Below, piece after piece: positions 35,605 through 44,679 of a DNA stretch of 64,000 bases (positions are counted from its first letter, which is position 1; each line of letters begins with the position of its first letter). Location of the stretch: positions 1 through 64,000 of the forward strand of contig NZ_UAUL01000001.1 in assembly GCF_900456775.1 (NCBI RefSeq), written 5' to 3'. A program made the translations under genes and the position numbers. The notes under the pieces were generated by a model. It saw only the letters and a list, made by a program, of their open reading frames with translations, was not told the origin of the DNA and did no database searches. This DNA is from Sarcina ventriculi. Its GTDB lineage: Bacteria; Bacillota; Clostridia; Clostridiales; Clostridiaceae.

Positions 35605-36894
35605 TTATTTACTTATAATATATTCTAAAGTGTTTAAAAATTCATCTACCTCATAAATATTATTATACAATCCTAAGCTAATCCTAACCATTCCTGGTCT
35701 TACCTTATCAGAATACATAAGATATTCACAAGGTCTGCCTTGAATTTCTCCTAAGAGCCTCTTTGCATAAGGATGAGCACAAAAACATCCAGACCTTACA
35801 AATATTCCTCTAATTCTTGACAAACTTTCTGCAACTTCTTCATGACATATTCCTTTAACATTAAAACTTATAACTCCAATTTTATTCTTTTCATTTATAT
35901 CTCCATAAATCTTAATGCTAGGTATATTTTTTAAATTTTTCATTAAATAATCTCTCAAATAATCTTCATGTCTTTCTATATTTTCCATTCCTATTTTAGC
36001 TAAAACATCTAATGAAGTTTTAAGTGCTACTACGCCTAAAAAATTAGGAGATCCTGCTTCAAATCTCATAGGTACATCTTCCCAATACACCCTATCGTCT
36101 AAAACAGTATCTACAATTCCTCCTCCTTTTAAAAGAGGACTTTTATCCTTTAACTCTTCTTTTAATCCTACAATAACCCCACTACCAAAGGGTGCGTATA
36201 TTTTATGACCTGAAAATACTAAAAAATCTATATTATCGTTATTTCCTGTACCTTTCATATTTATTTTTTTATGACCAACAAGCTGTGCACCATCTACTAT
36301 TATTTTTGCTCCATATCTATGTGCTATTTTAGCAATATCATTTATGGGATTTAAATAACCTGTAACATTTGATGCTCCAGTTATAGTTAAATATTTTATA
36401 CTTCCTTTCTCAGCTATAAACTTTGCCTCTATATCATCTAAATTTATTTTTCCTAAAGCGTCAACTTCAACATATTTAACATTTGATGTAAATCTCCATG
36501 GTAAATCATTTGCATGATGTTCCATTCTAGTTGTTAATACTTTTTCGCTTTTATCTTTAATTAATATATTAGCTAAAAAATTTAATCCCTCAGTAGTATT
36601 TTTAACATATATTACTGTATAATCCTCACTTACATCCTTTAGGTTAAAAAACTCTTTTACTTTTTCCCTTGAATTTTCATAAAAATCAGTACAAATTTTT
36701 GAATACTGCCCAGCACCTCTGCCTATTGATCCATAAGTTAGCATAAATTCTTCAACATTTTCACATACTTCTTTTAAAGGAGGAGTAGTTGCTCCATTAT
36801 CAAAATTAATAGGAATAACTTTTTTACCATTTTCTAGAATTATTTTTTTGTCAACATTATACATATATTTTCTGTAATCTTCTAAAATTCCCAT
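35605..36894 (-). CDS. Class V aminotransferase / cysteine desulfurase-like enzyme
   Basis: PLP enzyme of the SufS/Csd type, 429 residues. N-terminal INFDNGATTPPLKEV, PLP His in ATRMEHHANDLPW, Lys in FSGHKIYAPFGSG, and the active-site Cys loop RSGCFCAHPY (two Cys instead of one). Likely mobilises sulfur from cysteine or acts on a related substrate. No isc/suf scaffold genes neighbour it, so the sulfur acceptor is unknown. SufS-like length, but divergent. Confidence 0.85.
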   Translation of the reverse strand: MGILEDYRKYMYNVDKKIILENGKKVIPINFDNGATTPPLKEVCENVEEFMLTYGSIGRGAGQYSKICTDFYENSREKVKEFFNLKDVSEDYTVIYVKNTTEGLNFLANILIKDKSEKVLTTRMEHHANDLPWRFTSNVKYVEVDALGKINLDDIEAKFIAEKGSIKYLTITGASNVTGYLNPINDIAKIAHRYGAKIIVDGAQLVGHKKINMKGTGNNDNIDFLVFSGHKIYAPFGSGVIVGLKEELKDKSPLLKGGGIVDTVLDDRVYWEDVPMRFEAGSPNFLGVVALKTSLDVLAKIGMENIERHEDYLRDYLMKNLKNIPSIKIYGDINEKNKIGVISFNVKGICHEEVAESLSRIRGIFVRSGCFCAHPYAKRLLGEIQGRPCEYLMYSDKVRPGMVRISLGLYNNIYEVDEFLNTLEYIISK

Positions 36895-37050
36895 AAAATT
36901 ACCTCCAAGTATACATTATTATATTCACAATTTATTTGTATTGTTCTACCCCCTCCTATTATTCCTATTAAAATTGCTCAAATATATGTTTCCTAGTATA
37001 ATTGTAATATAAAAAAACGTAAAATTTGTAGAATAGGAGTTTTATTAATA

Positions 37051-38976
37051 ATGATAGTTTTAAGCTGTAGAAATATAAAAAAGAGCTTTGGTATAGATGA
37101 AATATTAAAAAATATTACATTTAATATAAATGAAGGAGATAAAGTTGGTTTAATTGGAGCAAATGGTGAAGGTAAATCAACACTTTTTAAAATTTTAACT
37201 AAAGCATTAGACAGTGATTCTGGTGAACTTTTTATAGATAAAAGTAAAAATTTAGGATATCTTTCGCAAAATCTTTCATTAGATAGCGAAAGCACTATTT
37301 ATGATGAGATGCTAAAAGTTTTCGCTTCCCTTGTTAATTTAGAAAAAAAATTAAAAGATTTAGAGTTAAAAATGAATGAACCTTATGACTCATCTAATGA
37401 GGAATATTACAACAAACTAATTAGAGATTACACATTAAATAATGAACTTTATGAAAATAGAGGTGGTTATACTTTTAGAGGAGAAATATCTAGAGTTTTA
37501 AAAGGACTTGGCTTTCTAGAAAATGATTTTAATAAGGTAATTAAAAATTTAAGTGGTGGTCAAAAAACAAGAGTTGCTCTTTGTAAGCTTCTTTTAACTA
37601 AACCTGATATACTTCTTTTAGATGAACCTACTAACCATCTTGATTTAGATGCCATAGAGTGGCTTGAAAATTATTTAAAGGTTTATAAGGGTACTGTGCT
37701 TGTAATATCTCATGATAGATTTTTTCTAGACTCTGTAACAAATAAAACTTTTGAACTTATGGGTGGAAAAATAAATTGTTATAATGCAAGTTATACAAAA
37801 TTTTTAGATTTACGTGAAAAAGATTTAGAAGCTAAGCAAAAAGCATATGCCCTTCAACAAGCTGAAATTAAAAGACAAGAAGAAATCATAGAAAAATTTC
37901 GTTCTTTTAACAGAGAAAAAAGCATAAAAGCTGCTGAAAGTCGTGAAAAAGCTTTATCAAAGATAGACAAAATAGAGGCTCCTGAAACTCAAAAAGAAGC
38001 TTCAAAAATAAAATTTGAAACACAAATAACAAGTGGTAACGATGTACTACATGGAGAAAATTTATCAAAAAGCTATGCAGATAAACTTTTATTTAAAAAT
38101 ATAGGATTTGATTTAAAAAGAGGTGAGAAAATAGCTCTTATAGGAGAAAATGGTCGTGGAAAAACTACTCTTTTTAAAATTATTTTAAATAAAATAAAAG
38201 CTGATTCAGGTTCTATAAGCTTAGGGAAAAATGTTTTTTTAGGGTATTATGATCAAGAACAATCAAACCTTGATTTAAATAAAACCATAATTGATGAGGT
38301 ATGGGACGATTTTCCCAAGCTAACTACCACACAAATAAGAAATGCTTTAGCTTCCTTTCTTTTTACTGGAGATGATGTATTTAAAGAAATATCTCTTTTA
38401 AGTGGGGGGGAAAAATGTAGAATTAACCTTTTAAAACTTATGTTATCTAAATCAAATTTACTTTTATTAGATGAACCTACAAACCACTTAGATATTATGT
38501 CTAGAGAAGCTTTAGAAAGAGCCATTCTAAGCTATAATGGTACTTTAATTGTAATATCACATGATAGATATTTCTTAAATAAAGTTATAAATAAAATCTG
38601 GGAACTTGAACAAGATAAATTAAATATATATCTTGGAAACTATAGTTATTACTCGGATAAGAAAAAAAATCCTCATAGATATGAAGGCATTGAGGAAAAT
38701 AACATAGGTAAAACTAAAACTCAAATAAAAGATGAAAAGAAGAAAAAGAGAGAGCGTGAAAAAGAAATTAAACAAAAAACTCTAAAAATTAAAAACATAG
38801 AAAAAGAAATTTCTATTGTTGAAGAATCCTTAGATAGGCTTCAAGAAGAACTTTGCAAAGAAGAAATCTACTCAAATCCTAATGAAAGCGTAAGAGTTAA
38901 TAAAGAAATATCTACTACCCAAAACAAATTAGATTCTCTTTATGAAGAATGGGAAGAACTTTCCTCTTCATTATAA
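37051..38976 (+). CDS. ABC-F subfamily ATPase (YdiF/Uup-like)
   Basis: Soluble double-ABC protein acting on ribosomes, no membrane segments. 641 residues. ABC1: Walker A GANGEGKST, signature LSGGQKTRVAL, Walker B ILLLDEPTNHLDLD; ABC2: GENGRGKTT, LLSGGEKCRINL, LLLLDEPTNHLDIM. The inter-domain linker (LEAKQKAYALQQAEIKRQEE ... FNREKSIKAAESREKAL) is long and charged, and a C-terminal coiled coil (about 560-641) is present, as in housekeeping YdiF/Uup rather than short antibiotic-resistance ABC-F proteins. Single gene with a palindromic terminator. Confidence 0.92.
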   Translation: MIVLSCRNIKKSFGIDEILKNITFNINEGDKVGLIGANGEGKSTLFKILTKALDSDSGELFIDKSKNLGYLSQNLSLDSESTIYDEMLKVFASLVNLEKKLKDLELKMNEPYDSSNEEYYNKLIRDYTLNNELYENRGGYTFRGEISRVLKGLGFLENDFNKVIKNLSGGQKTRVALCKLLLTKPDILLLDEPTNHLDLDAIEWLENYLKVYKGTVLVISHDRFFLDSVTNKTFELMGGKINCYNASYTKFLDLREKDLEAKQKAYALQQAEIKRQEEIIEKFRSFNREKSIKAAESREKALSKIDKIEAPETQKEASKIKFETQITSGNDVLHGENLSKSYADKLLFKNIGFDLKRGEKIALIGENGRGKTTLFKIILNKIKADSGSISLGKNVFLGYYDQEQSNLDLNKTIIDEVWDDFPKLTTTQIRNALASFLFTGDDVFKEISLLSGGEKCRINLLKLMLSKSNLLLLDEPTNHLDIMSREALERAILSYNGTLIVISHDRYFLNKVINKIWELEQDKLNIYLGNYSYYSDKKKNPHRYEGIEENNIGKTKTQIKDEKKKKREREKEIKQKTLKIKNIEKEISIVEESLDRLQEELCKEEIYSNPNESVRVNKEISTTQNKLDSLYEEWEELSSSL

Positions 38977-39008
38977 CAATTTATGGTTCATAAAAAATCT
39001 TATACTTA

Positions 39009-39040
39009 AAAAAGAAGATTCAAATTTGAATCTTCTTTTT
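39009..39040 (+). terminator. Terminator of the ABC-F gene
   Basis: A 32-bp perfect palindrome (half AAAAAGAAGATTCAAA) ending in a T run, 32 nt after the stop codon. Confidence 0.88.
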
Positions 39041-39179
39041 ATGCTCTAAGCTAAAATATTATGATTTTTATTATTTTAGCTTCTAAAAACACCTTATAAC
39101 TCTATATTCCTTAAATTGTTTTATTTGAATATAATTTCAACTTCGTGTAATATGTATACTATAAAAAGGGGGAATTAAT

Positions 39180-39602
39180 ATGAAGCGAAAAAGTAAAGCA
39201 ATTATCACAATTATAATAGCTTTATGTGTAATTATTGGAGGTACATTTATTTATTTAAACATTCAACAAAATAAAAATACCCCATTAACTTTATCACAAG
39301 AACAAATAACTACTGATACTAATATATTAAATGAATTTATGACAAGCATTAATCAAAATGATTTAAACTCATATGAATCATTAACAACTACCGACATGAA
39401 TACAAATGGTACTTTTGAAAATGTCGTTAAAGCTACTAAAGATACTTTTGGTGAATTTAAATCTGCAACATTTAAAGAAGCTGTAAAATCAGGTAAATAT
39501 GATATTTTAATATTTAATGGATTGTTTACTAAAGGAGATAATGTGCAAATAACTTTATCATTAGATACTAATAATAAAGTCGCTGGAATATATCTTAAAT
39601 AA
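39180..39602 (+). CDS. DUF3887 domain lipoprotein-like/membrane-anchored protein
   Basis: 140 residues: N-terminal anchor (IITIIIALCVIIGGTFIYLN, about 8-27) with no lipobox Cys, then an extracytoplasmic ~100-residue alpha+beta domain (TDTNILNEFMTSINQNDLNSYESLTTTDMN ... KYDILIFNGLFTKGDNVQITLSLD) of DUF3887 type, an NTF2-like fold. First gene of a pair with the YhfC-like gene 21 nt later. A strong ribosome site (AAAAGGGGG) precedes the ATG. Function unknown. Confidence 0.8.
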   Translation: MKRKSKAIITIIIALCVIIGGTFIYLNIQQNKNTPLTLSQEQITTDTNILNEFMTSINQNDLNSYESLTTTDMNTNGTFENVVKATKDTFGEFKSATFKEAVKSGKYDILIFNGLFTKGDNVQITLSLDTNNKVAGIYLK

Positions 39603-39623
39603 TTTAAAATAGAGGTTTTATAA

Positions 39624-40295
39624 ATGAGTATAATTATATTTTTTATTATAGCATTGATTCTTCCAATTGCACTGAGTATCTATATTTATTCTAAAACAAA
39701 ATTAAACTTTAGTACTTTTATAATTGGATTTTTAACTTTCTTTATACCACAAGTTTTAATTAGACTTCCTATACTTTATTACCTAACATCTATCGGGATA
39801 TCTTATAGCAATACCTTTCCTAAGCAAATACTTTTAGCTTTATCAGCTGGTTTAGTCGAAGTAGGAGCAGATTATATTGCATTTAGATTTGTATTAAAGA
39901 AAAATACATTAGGAAATGGGCTTATAATTGGATTATCTCATGGATTTTGTGAAAACTTAATAATAGTATCATTACCAATTATATTATCAATACTTAATGG
40001 AAACTTTATATCAATATCATATATGGCAAGCTTTGAAAGACTTTTTGCCCTAGTTGCTCACATATCTTTTGCTTTATTTGCGTTTTACGCAGTTAAACAT
40101 AAGAATTTAATTTATTTAATACTTGGCATACTTTTACATGGTCTTTCAGATTCGTTAATATTTATTTTGTCAAACATTTATATAATGGAATCAGCTTTTG
40201 CCTTAATTTCCATAGCATCATTTATAGCAATAATTTATATAATATCAAAAGATAAAAATGTTAGCAAATATGATGATATAAAACTTTTTATCTAA
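39624..40295 (+). CDS. YhfC family intramembrane protein (putative glutamic metalloprotease-like)
   Basis: 223 residues, about seven helices. Conserved polar residues inside helices are EVGADYIAFRFVLKK, GLSHGFCENL and LLHGLSDSLIF, the pattern of the YhfC family, distantly related to PrsW/CPBP intramembrane proteases. Protease activity is unproven for the family. Cotranscribed with the DUF3887 gene, ending in a 34-bp palindromic terminator. Confidence 0.8.
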   Translation: MSIIIFFIIALILPIALSIYIYSKTKLNFSTFIIGFLTFFIPQVLIRLPILYYLTSIGISYSNTFPKQILLALSAGLVEVGADYIAFRFVLKKNTLGNGLIIGLSHGFCENLIIVSLPIILSILNGNFISISYMASFERLFALVAHISFALFAFYAVKHKNLIYLILGILLHGLSDSLIFILSNIYIMESAFALISIASFIAIIYIISKDKNVSKYDDIKLFI

Positions 40296-40301
40296 CTGCT
40301 G

Positions 40302-40335
40302 AAAAAAGAGGATTAAAATTTTAATCCTCTTTTTT
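40302..40335. terminator. Palindromic terminator between YhfC and MATE genes
   Basis: 34-bp perfect palindrome with half AAAAAAGAGGATTAAAA. Serves the convergent YhfC and MATE genes. Confidence 0.85.
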
Positions 40336-40371
40336 ATAACATCTTTAAACAATTAATATAAACTTCTTACA

Positions 40372-41736
40372 TTAATTTTTTATACAATTATAAGATTTTA
40401 ACAAAATATTTCCATACATGTATTCATCTCTAAACTTATAAACAAAAGTAAGTCCTAAAATTAAAGTTAAAATTTCTGAGAAAGGAACTACAATCCAAAC
40501 TCCATTTACTCCTAAAAAAGCTGGGAATACACTAATTCCTATTAAAAACAATACCAATGTTCTCATAAGTGATATTACAGCCGATATTTTTCCATTAGAA
40601 AAGGCAGTAAACATACCTATGGTAAACATGTTAAATCCACTTATTAAGAAACTAAATGAAAAAATATCAAATCCATTTAAAGATATATTATATACATCTG
40701 TCCCCTTAACTGCAAAAGCTCCTATTAAAATTTCTGAACCTAATCTAGAAACTATAAATGAAATTAATGAAAATAAAAATATATAAATATAGCTATATTT
40801 TATTATTTTCTTTAACTGCTTCGCATTTTTGCTTCCAAAATTATAGCTTATCCAAGGTGCTACTCCTGATGTAAATCCTAAATAAACAGCTATTAATAGA
40901 AAATTAACATAAAGTATAATTGTTATAGAAGCTACCCCATCTGCACCTAAAAAATTAATCATAACTATATTATATACAAAAGTAGTTACAGCTGATGATA
41001 ATTGTGTAACCATCTCTGAAATACCATTTGTACAACTATTTTTTATAGTATTAAAATCAAATTTAAATTTCACAAAATAAAGTGTATTTTTTTTGTCTAA
41101 GAAATAAATTATTCCGATAATTGAAGGTATAGCATATCCTATGCTTGTTGCAAAAGCCGCTCCTAATACGCCCATTTTAAAAATTACAATAAATACATAA
41201 TCTAATACTACATTAATAATTCCACCTAATATGGAAGTTACAAGTCCTAGTCTTGCCTTACCTGCTGTAACAAAAAAATAGTCAAAATACATTTTCAAAA
41301 TCAGAAAAGGAGTAAATATTATCATTATCAAAAGATAATAATAACAATTGTTATATAGATTATCGGTAGAACCAAGAAACATAATTATAGGTTTTATAAA
41401 TAAAATACATAAAACTGCAACAATAATTCCAAAAAATATTGAACAAACCGTTATAAGAGTAAATTTTTCTCTCGCTTCTTCTAATCTTTTTTCTCCCATT
41501 GTTTTAGCTACAATAGCACTACCCCCCGTTGCAAACATAACTGCTATTGCAGTTAATAAACTTATAACAGGATAAACTATATTTACTGACGATAATGCAT
41601 CTGCTCCTACAAATCTAGATATAAAAACACCATCTATAATAGTATACATTGAGAAAAACACCATCATTATAACAGTTGGAATTGTAAACTTTATAATTGA
41701 TAAAAATGTGATTTCTCTATCAAATAAATTTTTCAT
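40372..41736 (-). CDS. MATE family multidrug efflux transporter
   Basis: 454 residues, 12 helices. Typical N-terminal start FTIPTVIMMVFFSMYTIIDGVFISRFVGADALSSVNIVYP, second-half repeat APWISYNFGSKN. Probably exports cationic drugs using Na+ or H+. Divergent from a MerR regulator, and its promoter has the stretched 19-bp spacer that MerR proteins activate, so expression is probably drug-inducible. Confidence 0.9.
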   Translation of the reverse strand: MKNLFDREITFLSIIKFTIPTVIMMVFFSMYTIIDGVFISRFVGADALSSVNIVYPVISLLTAIAVMFATGGSAIVAKTMGEKRLEEAREKFTLITVCSIFFGIIVAVLCILFIKPIIMFLGSTDNLYNNCYYYLLIMIIFTPFLILKMYFDYFFVTAGKARLGLVTSILGGIINVVLDYVFIVIFKMGVLGAAFATSIGYAIPSIIGIIYFLDKKNTLYFVKFKFDFNTIKNSCTNGISEMVTQLSSAVTTFVYNIVMINFLGADGVASITIILYVNFLLIAVYLGFTSGVAPWISYNFGSKNAKQLKKIIKYSYIYIFLFSLISFIVSRLGSEILIGAFAVKGTDVYNISLNGFDIFSFSFLISGFNMFTIGMFTAFSNGKISAVISLMRTLVLFLIGISVFPAFLGVNGVWIVVPFSEILTLILGLTFVYKFRDEYMYGNILLKSYNCIKN

Positions 41737-41775
41737 AAAACCTCCTCAGTAAAATATAAAATTCATGTATAATAT

Positions 41776-41806
41776 ATACTAAAGTATCCCGTAAGGTTAT
41801 AGTCAA
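41776..41806 (-). promoter_or_regulatory. MerR-type promoter/operator of the MATE gene
   Basis: On the minus strand: -35 TTGACT (41801-41806), 19-bp spacer containing an imperfect dyad (ATAACCTTACGGGATACTT), -10 TAGTAT (41776-41781). The over-long 19-bp spacer with a dyad is the hallmark of promoters that MerR-family regulators untwist. The adjacent gene on the other side encodes a MerR protein. Confidence 0.82.
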
Positions 41807-41821
41807 GAGAGGTAATTAAAA

Positions 41822-42652
41822 ATGTCAGAATTAAAAAAAATTTATTTCCCAACAGGAAAATTTGCTAAACTATTTGGTATAAGTAAAAAAACCCTTTTTT
41901 ATTATGATGAAATAGGGCTCTTCAAACCTGAAAAAATTCTCCCTAATGGATATAGACTTTACTCAAATACTCAAATTGAGTTACTAAATGCAATATATAC
42001 ATTAAAAGATGTTGGTATGAATCTTAAAGAAATTAAGAAATTTATAGATAAAAGAAATCCTAAAGATATTATAAACATCTTAAACTTTGAAATTGATGAA
42101 TTAGAAAAGGAAATTACACGCCTTGAGCTAAAAAAACAAAGCCTTTTAAATAAAGTTAAGATTATAAATGAAGGTGAAAATTTTAATAATGATATTTATA
42201 TAGAAATTCAAAAAGAAGAATATTTAATTTTTAGCAACAAACTTAATAATAATGCCGAAGATTTTTTTGCCCTTCAAGAATACCTTTGTCACCTAACATA
42301 CTGTTTTGATAATAATCTAAATATAGGTTACCCTGTGGGAATAACTATTTCAAAGGAAAATTTAGAGAAAGGTAATTTTACAGAGTATGAAAGGTATTTT
42401 ACAAAGGTAAACAAAAACTTTTCTATACAAAATATTAAAATCAAAAAAGAAGGAACATATGTTGTGGGCTACTCAAAAGGATATTATGATAAAACTTACA
42501 TCGCATATAAAAAAATTTTAAATTTTATAAACAAAAATAAACTCACCATATCAGGATGTTCTTATGAACAAGTTTTAATAGATGAATTTGTTACCCCAAA
42601 CATAGATGATTATATAATAAAAATATCTATACCAGTAAAAAGCGAAATTTAA
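41822..42652 (+). CDS. MerR family transcriptional regulator of the MATE pump
   Basis: 276 residues: MerR HTH ([65 protein letters not shown], about 13-78), dimerisation coiled coil (85-118), then a ~150-residue C-terminal effector domain of GyrI/BmrR-like character ([21 protein letters not shown]). This is the BltR/BmrR layout for sensing drugs. Divergent from the MATE gene it should activate. Confidence 0.88.
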   Translation: MSELKKIYFPTGKFAKLFGISKKTLFYYDEIGLFKPEKILPNGYRLYSNTQIELLNAIYTLKDVGMNLKEIKKFIDKRNPKDIINILNFEIDELEKEITRLELKKQSLLNKVKIINEGENFNNDIYIEIQKEEYLIFSNKLNNNAEDFFALQEYLCHLTYCFDNNLNIGYPVGITISKENLEKGNFTEYERYFTKVNKNFSIQNIKIKKEGTYVVGYSKGYYDKTYIAYKKILNFINKNKLTISGCSYEQVLIDEFVTPNIDDYIIKISIPVKSEI

Positions 42653-42672
42653 TTGTTTATTTAAAATAAAGA

Positions 42673-42720
42673 GTTGATTTTAGATAAAGTCTAAGTTTTT
42701 CTAGCATATCTAAAATCAAC
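42673..42720. terminator. Bidirectional terminator between merR and dut
   Basis: Perfect 14-bp arms (GTTGATTTTAGATA and complement) with a 20-nt loop, followed by T runs, between convergent genes. Confidence 0.82.
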
Positions 42721-42749
42721 TTTTTAATAATATATGTTTTAATATAATT

Positions 42750-43214
42750 TTATTTTATTCCTGTACTTCCAAATCCACCACGATCAGCATTTCCAAAGTG
42801 TTCAACCTCTTCAAATTCAATCTGTGGCATAACCTCCATTATCCTAAATTGTCCAATTTTATCGCCTTTTTTAATCCAAGTACCAACTTTCTCTTTTTCA
42901 TCTTCTAAAATAATATCTTTTCCCTTAAGGCAAAATATTGGCATATGCCATTGGTCATTATCCCCTATATAAGTATCATCAACTACCCCTACTGAATTTG
43001 TTTGTATTACTCCCCATGTTTTAAATGTTGAACTTCTTGGAGCTAAATGTCCTTCCCATCCAGTTGGAAGCTCTAGTGCAAACCCTAAAGGAATCATAGC
43101 CCTATCCCCCTCTTCCACAAACACATCTTTATTTGCATATACATCAATCCAATTACCTTTTGATATTTTCTTTAATTTAACAGCATTTTCAAAATATTTT
43201 ATTCTAATCTTCAT
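42750..43214 (-). CDS. dut: dUTP diphosphatase
   Basis: Hydrolyses dUTP to dUMP, keeping uracil out of DNA and supplying dTMP synthesis. 154 residues from the chosen start. Trimeric dUTPase motifs: IDVYANKD, APRSSTFKTWG, NSVGVVDDTYIGD, and the C-terminal arm ADRGGFGSTG. The frame is open from a TTG at 43256 through an ATG at 43235. I favour ATG 43214 (MKIRIKYF, the family N terminus, with AAAGGATGG 9-13 nt upstream), but 43235 is possible. Confidence 0.93.
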   Translation of the reverse strand: MKIRIKYFENAVKLKKISKGNWIDVYANKDVFVEEGDRAMIPLGFALELPTGWEGHLAPRSSTFKTWGVIQTNSVGVVDDTYIGDNDQWHMPIFCLKGKDIILEDEKEKVGTWIKKGDKIGQFRIMEVMPQIEFEEVEHFGNADRGGFGSTGIK

Positions 43215-43276
43215 AATATGTATCCATCCTTTCATGTCTTTCTTACCTTTTAGCAATTAATTATATCATAAAAAAA

Positions 43277-43310
43277 TATATAACCTCTAACAAATTGTTA
43301 AAGGTTATAT
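43277..43310 (-). terminator. Terminator of the Cna-B-like gene
   Basis: 16-bp arms with one mismatch (ATATAACCTCTAACAA / TTGTTAAAGGTTATAT), then TTTTTTT on the minus strand. Confidence 0.8.
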
Positions 43311-43331
43311 ACTTTAAAACTTTTATATTTT

Positions 43332-43784
43332 CTAACAATTGCATTGATGTTTATGATGTTTGCGTGGTGGCAAATTTATTACTGTTATCCTACCTTCTGG
43401 ATTATTATCAGTTAATTCTATTCTAAAATCTCTATCATACTTTGGAATTAAACAGTTATCAGGAACTACTTCTCTAATTGCATAACTACCACTATTTAAA
43501 CACCTAAAAACAACTTTTCCTTCTTTATCTGTAGATTTACAATCTATAAGCTTAAATCCAGGCGCCTTACAATCATTAATTAAATATAATTCTATTTCAA
43601 CATCTTCTAATGGTTCACCATCTTCACAGCATAAAACGCTTGTAACTATTATTCTGCCCATTCCAGATTGAGGTGGATCCCATTGATCACATTCTCCCAA
43701 GTCATCATAATTACATATATTGCATGGATCATATTCATCTTGTAAATATTTAACAAATTCATCTAGGTTAATATTTTTATCCAA
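43332..43784 (-). CDS. Cysteine-rich protein with a SpaA/Cna-B-like prealbumin fold
   Basis: 150 residues. An N-terminal acidic part with CNICNYDDLGEC, then one Cna-B-like domain (GRIIVTSVLCCEDGEPLEDVEIELYLI ... DKEGKVVFRCLNSGSYAIREV), and a His/Cys tail KHHKHQCNC. Eleven cysteines and no signal peptide, TM helix or LPxTG, which is unlike surface Cna-B adhesins. A Cys-rich cytosolic structural protein in a spore-former suggests a spore coat or exosporium component (inference). Single gene with its own terminator; ribosome site AGGAGG. Confidence 0.72.
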   Translation of the reverse strand: MDKNINLDEFVKYLQDEYDPCNICNYDDLGECDQWDPPQSGMGRIIVTSVLCCEDGEPLEDVEIELYLINDCKAPGFKLIDCKSTDKEGKVVFRCLNSGSYAIREVVPDNCLIPKYDRDFRIELTDNNPEGRITVINLPPRKHHKHQCNC

Positions 43785-43889
43785 AATGTAAACCTCCTAA
43801 ACATTATCTTAATACAATATATGAGTTTTATTTATTCATTGTGATAATTTTTTTATGTTTAGTTGATATAACTTTCTTTTACGACATTG

Positions 43890-44438
43890 TTAAAATAAAT
43901 CATCTACAATTTTTTCACAAAGCCTTTTATACATATTTGCCTTTGCAGCTAAATATGTTAAAAGAAGTAATTTTTCTTCCTCTGCATTTAAATTTTCTAA
44001 TTCTTTTGTTATATTTAAAATTTCTTCTTTAATATCATCATCATTTTTACTTATCATTTTTAAATGCTTTTTATAAAGATTTTCTAAATCAATTTTATCT
44101 TCACTATTTTCATCATAACTTTTAACTATATTATTAAACGCAACCTTTATATCTGGAATAGATATAACACTTTTAAGTTCATAAATTAATATTATTAAAA
44201 TTATATGATTTTTGCTATACTTTTTATTCTTTATGTCCATAAAAAGATTTCCCTTAGAATAATTATTTATCATGGTCTTTGTTAATATTTTATCTTCTTC
44301 ATTTCTTTTTAAATATCCTAATTTATTTTCAAAAAGTTGAATTACTTGATCCATATAAAGGTCTATATCTGGTATATCTTCTAAGGTAATAAAGTTATTG
44401 ATTTTTACATCCTCTACTAAAGAATTTATATCTTTCAC
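43890..44438 (-). CDS. DUF1836 domain protein, putative transcriptional regulator
   Basis: 182 residues, mostly helical. The N-terminal part contains the DUF1836 pattern IDLYMDQVIQLFENKLG ... ILTKTMINNYSKGNLF ... KKYSKNHIILIILIYELKSVISIPDI, which resembles a MerR-like winged helix. Divergent from hemolysin III, with a GTTTTnAAAACTATAT motif in front of each gene, suggesting auto- and cross-regulation. Targets unproven. Confidence 0.8.
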   Translation of the reverse strand: MKDINSLVEDVKINNFITLEDIPDIDLYMDQVIQLFENKLGYLKRNEEDKILTKTMINNYSKGNLFMDIKNKKYSKNHIILIILIYELKSVISIPDIKVAFNNIVKSYDENSEDKIDLENLYKKHLKMISKNDDDIKEEILNITKELENLNAEEEKLLLLTYLAAKANMYKRLCEKIVDDLF

Positions 44439-44460
44439 AATCCTACTCTCCTATCATACG

Positions 44461-44476
44461 GTTTTAAAAACTATAT
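44461..44476. repeat. Operator-like motif, copy 1 (upstream of the DUF1836 gene)
   Basis: GTTTTAAAAACTATAT, 23 nt before the DUF1836 start. Identical at 15 of 16 positions to the copy at 44607-44622; both carry the GTTTTnAAAAC dyad. Confidence 0.55.
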
Positions 44477-44601
44477 ATCACTTTTCCTATATATTTTATT
44501 ATCTTTTCTTAATAAAATCAATATTATTGTACTAGTTTGAAAATTATATTTTTTATTATTAACATTTATCAATATATATCATATTATTATAATATTATGA
44601 T

Positions 44602-44622
44602 ATATAGTTTTCAAAACTATAT
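44602..44622. repeat. Operator-like palindrome, copy 2 (upstream of hemolysin III)
   Basis: A perfect 21-bp palindrome with half-site ATATAGTTTT around a central C, 58 nt before the hemolysin III ATG. It contains GTTTTCAAAACTATAT, nearly identical to copy 1 across the divergent region. Confidence 0.6.
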
Positions 44623-44679
44623 GTTAATTTTATTATATTTATATAGTATTGTATTAACATTATATCCCAGGAGGTTAAT

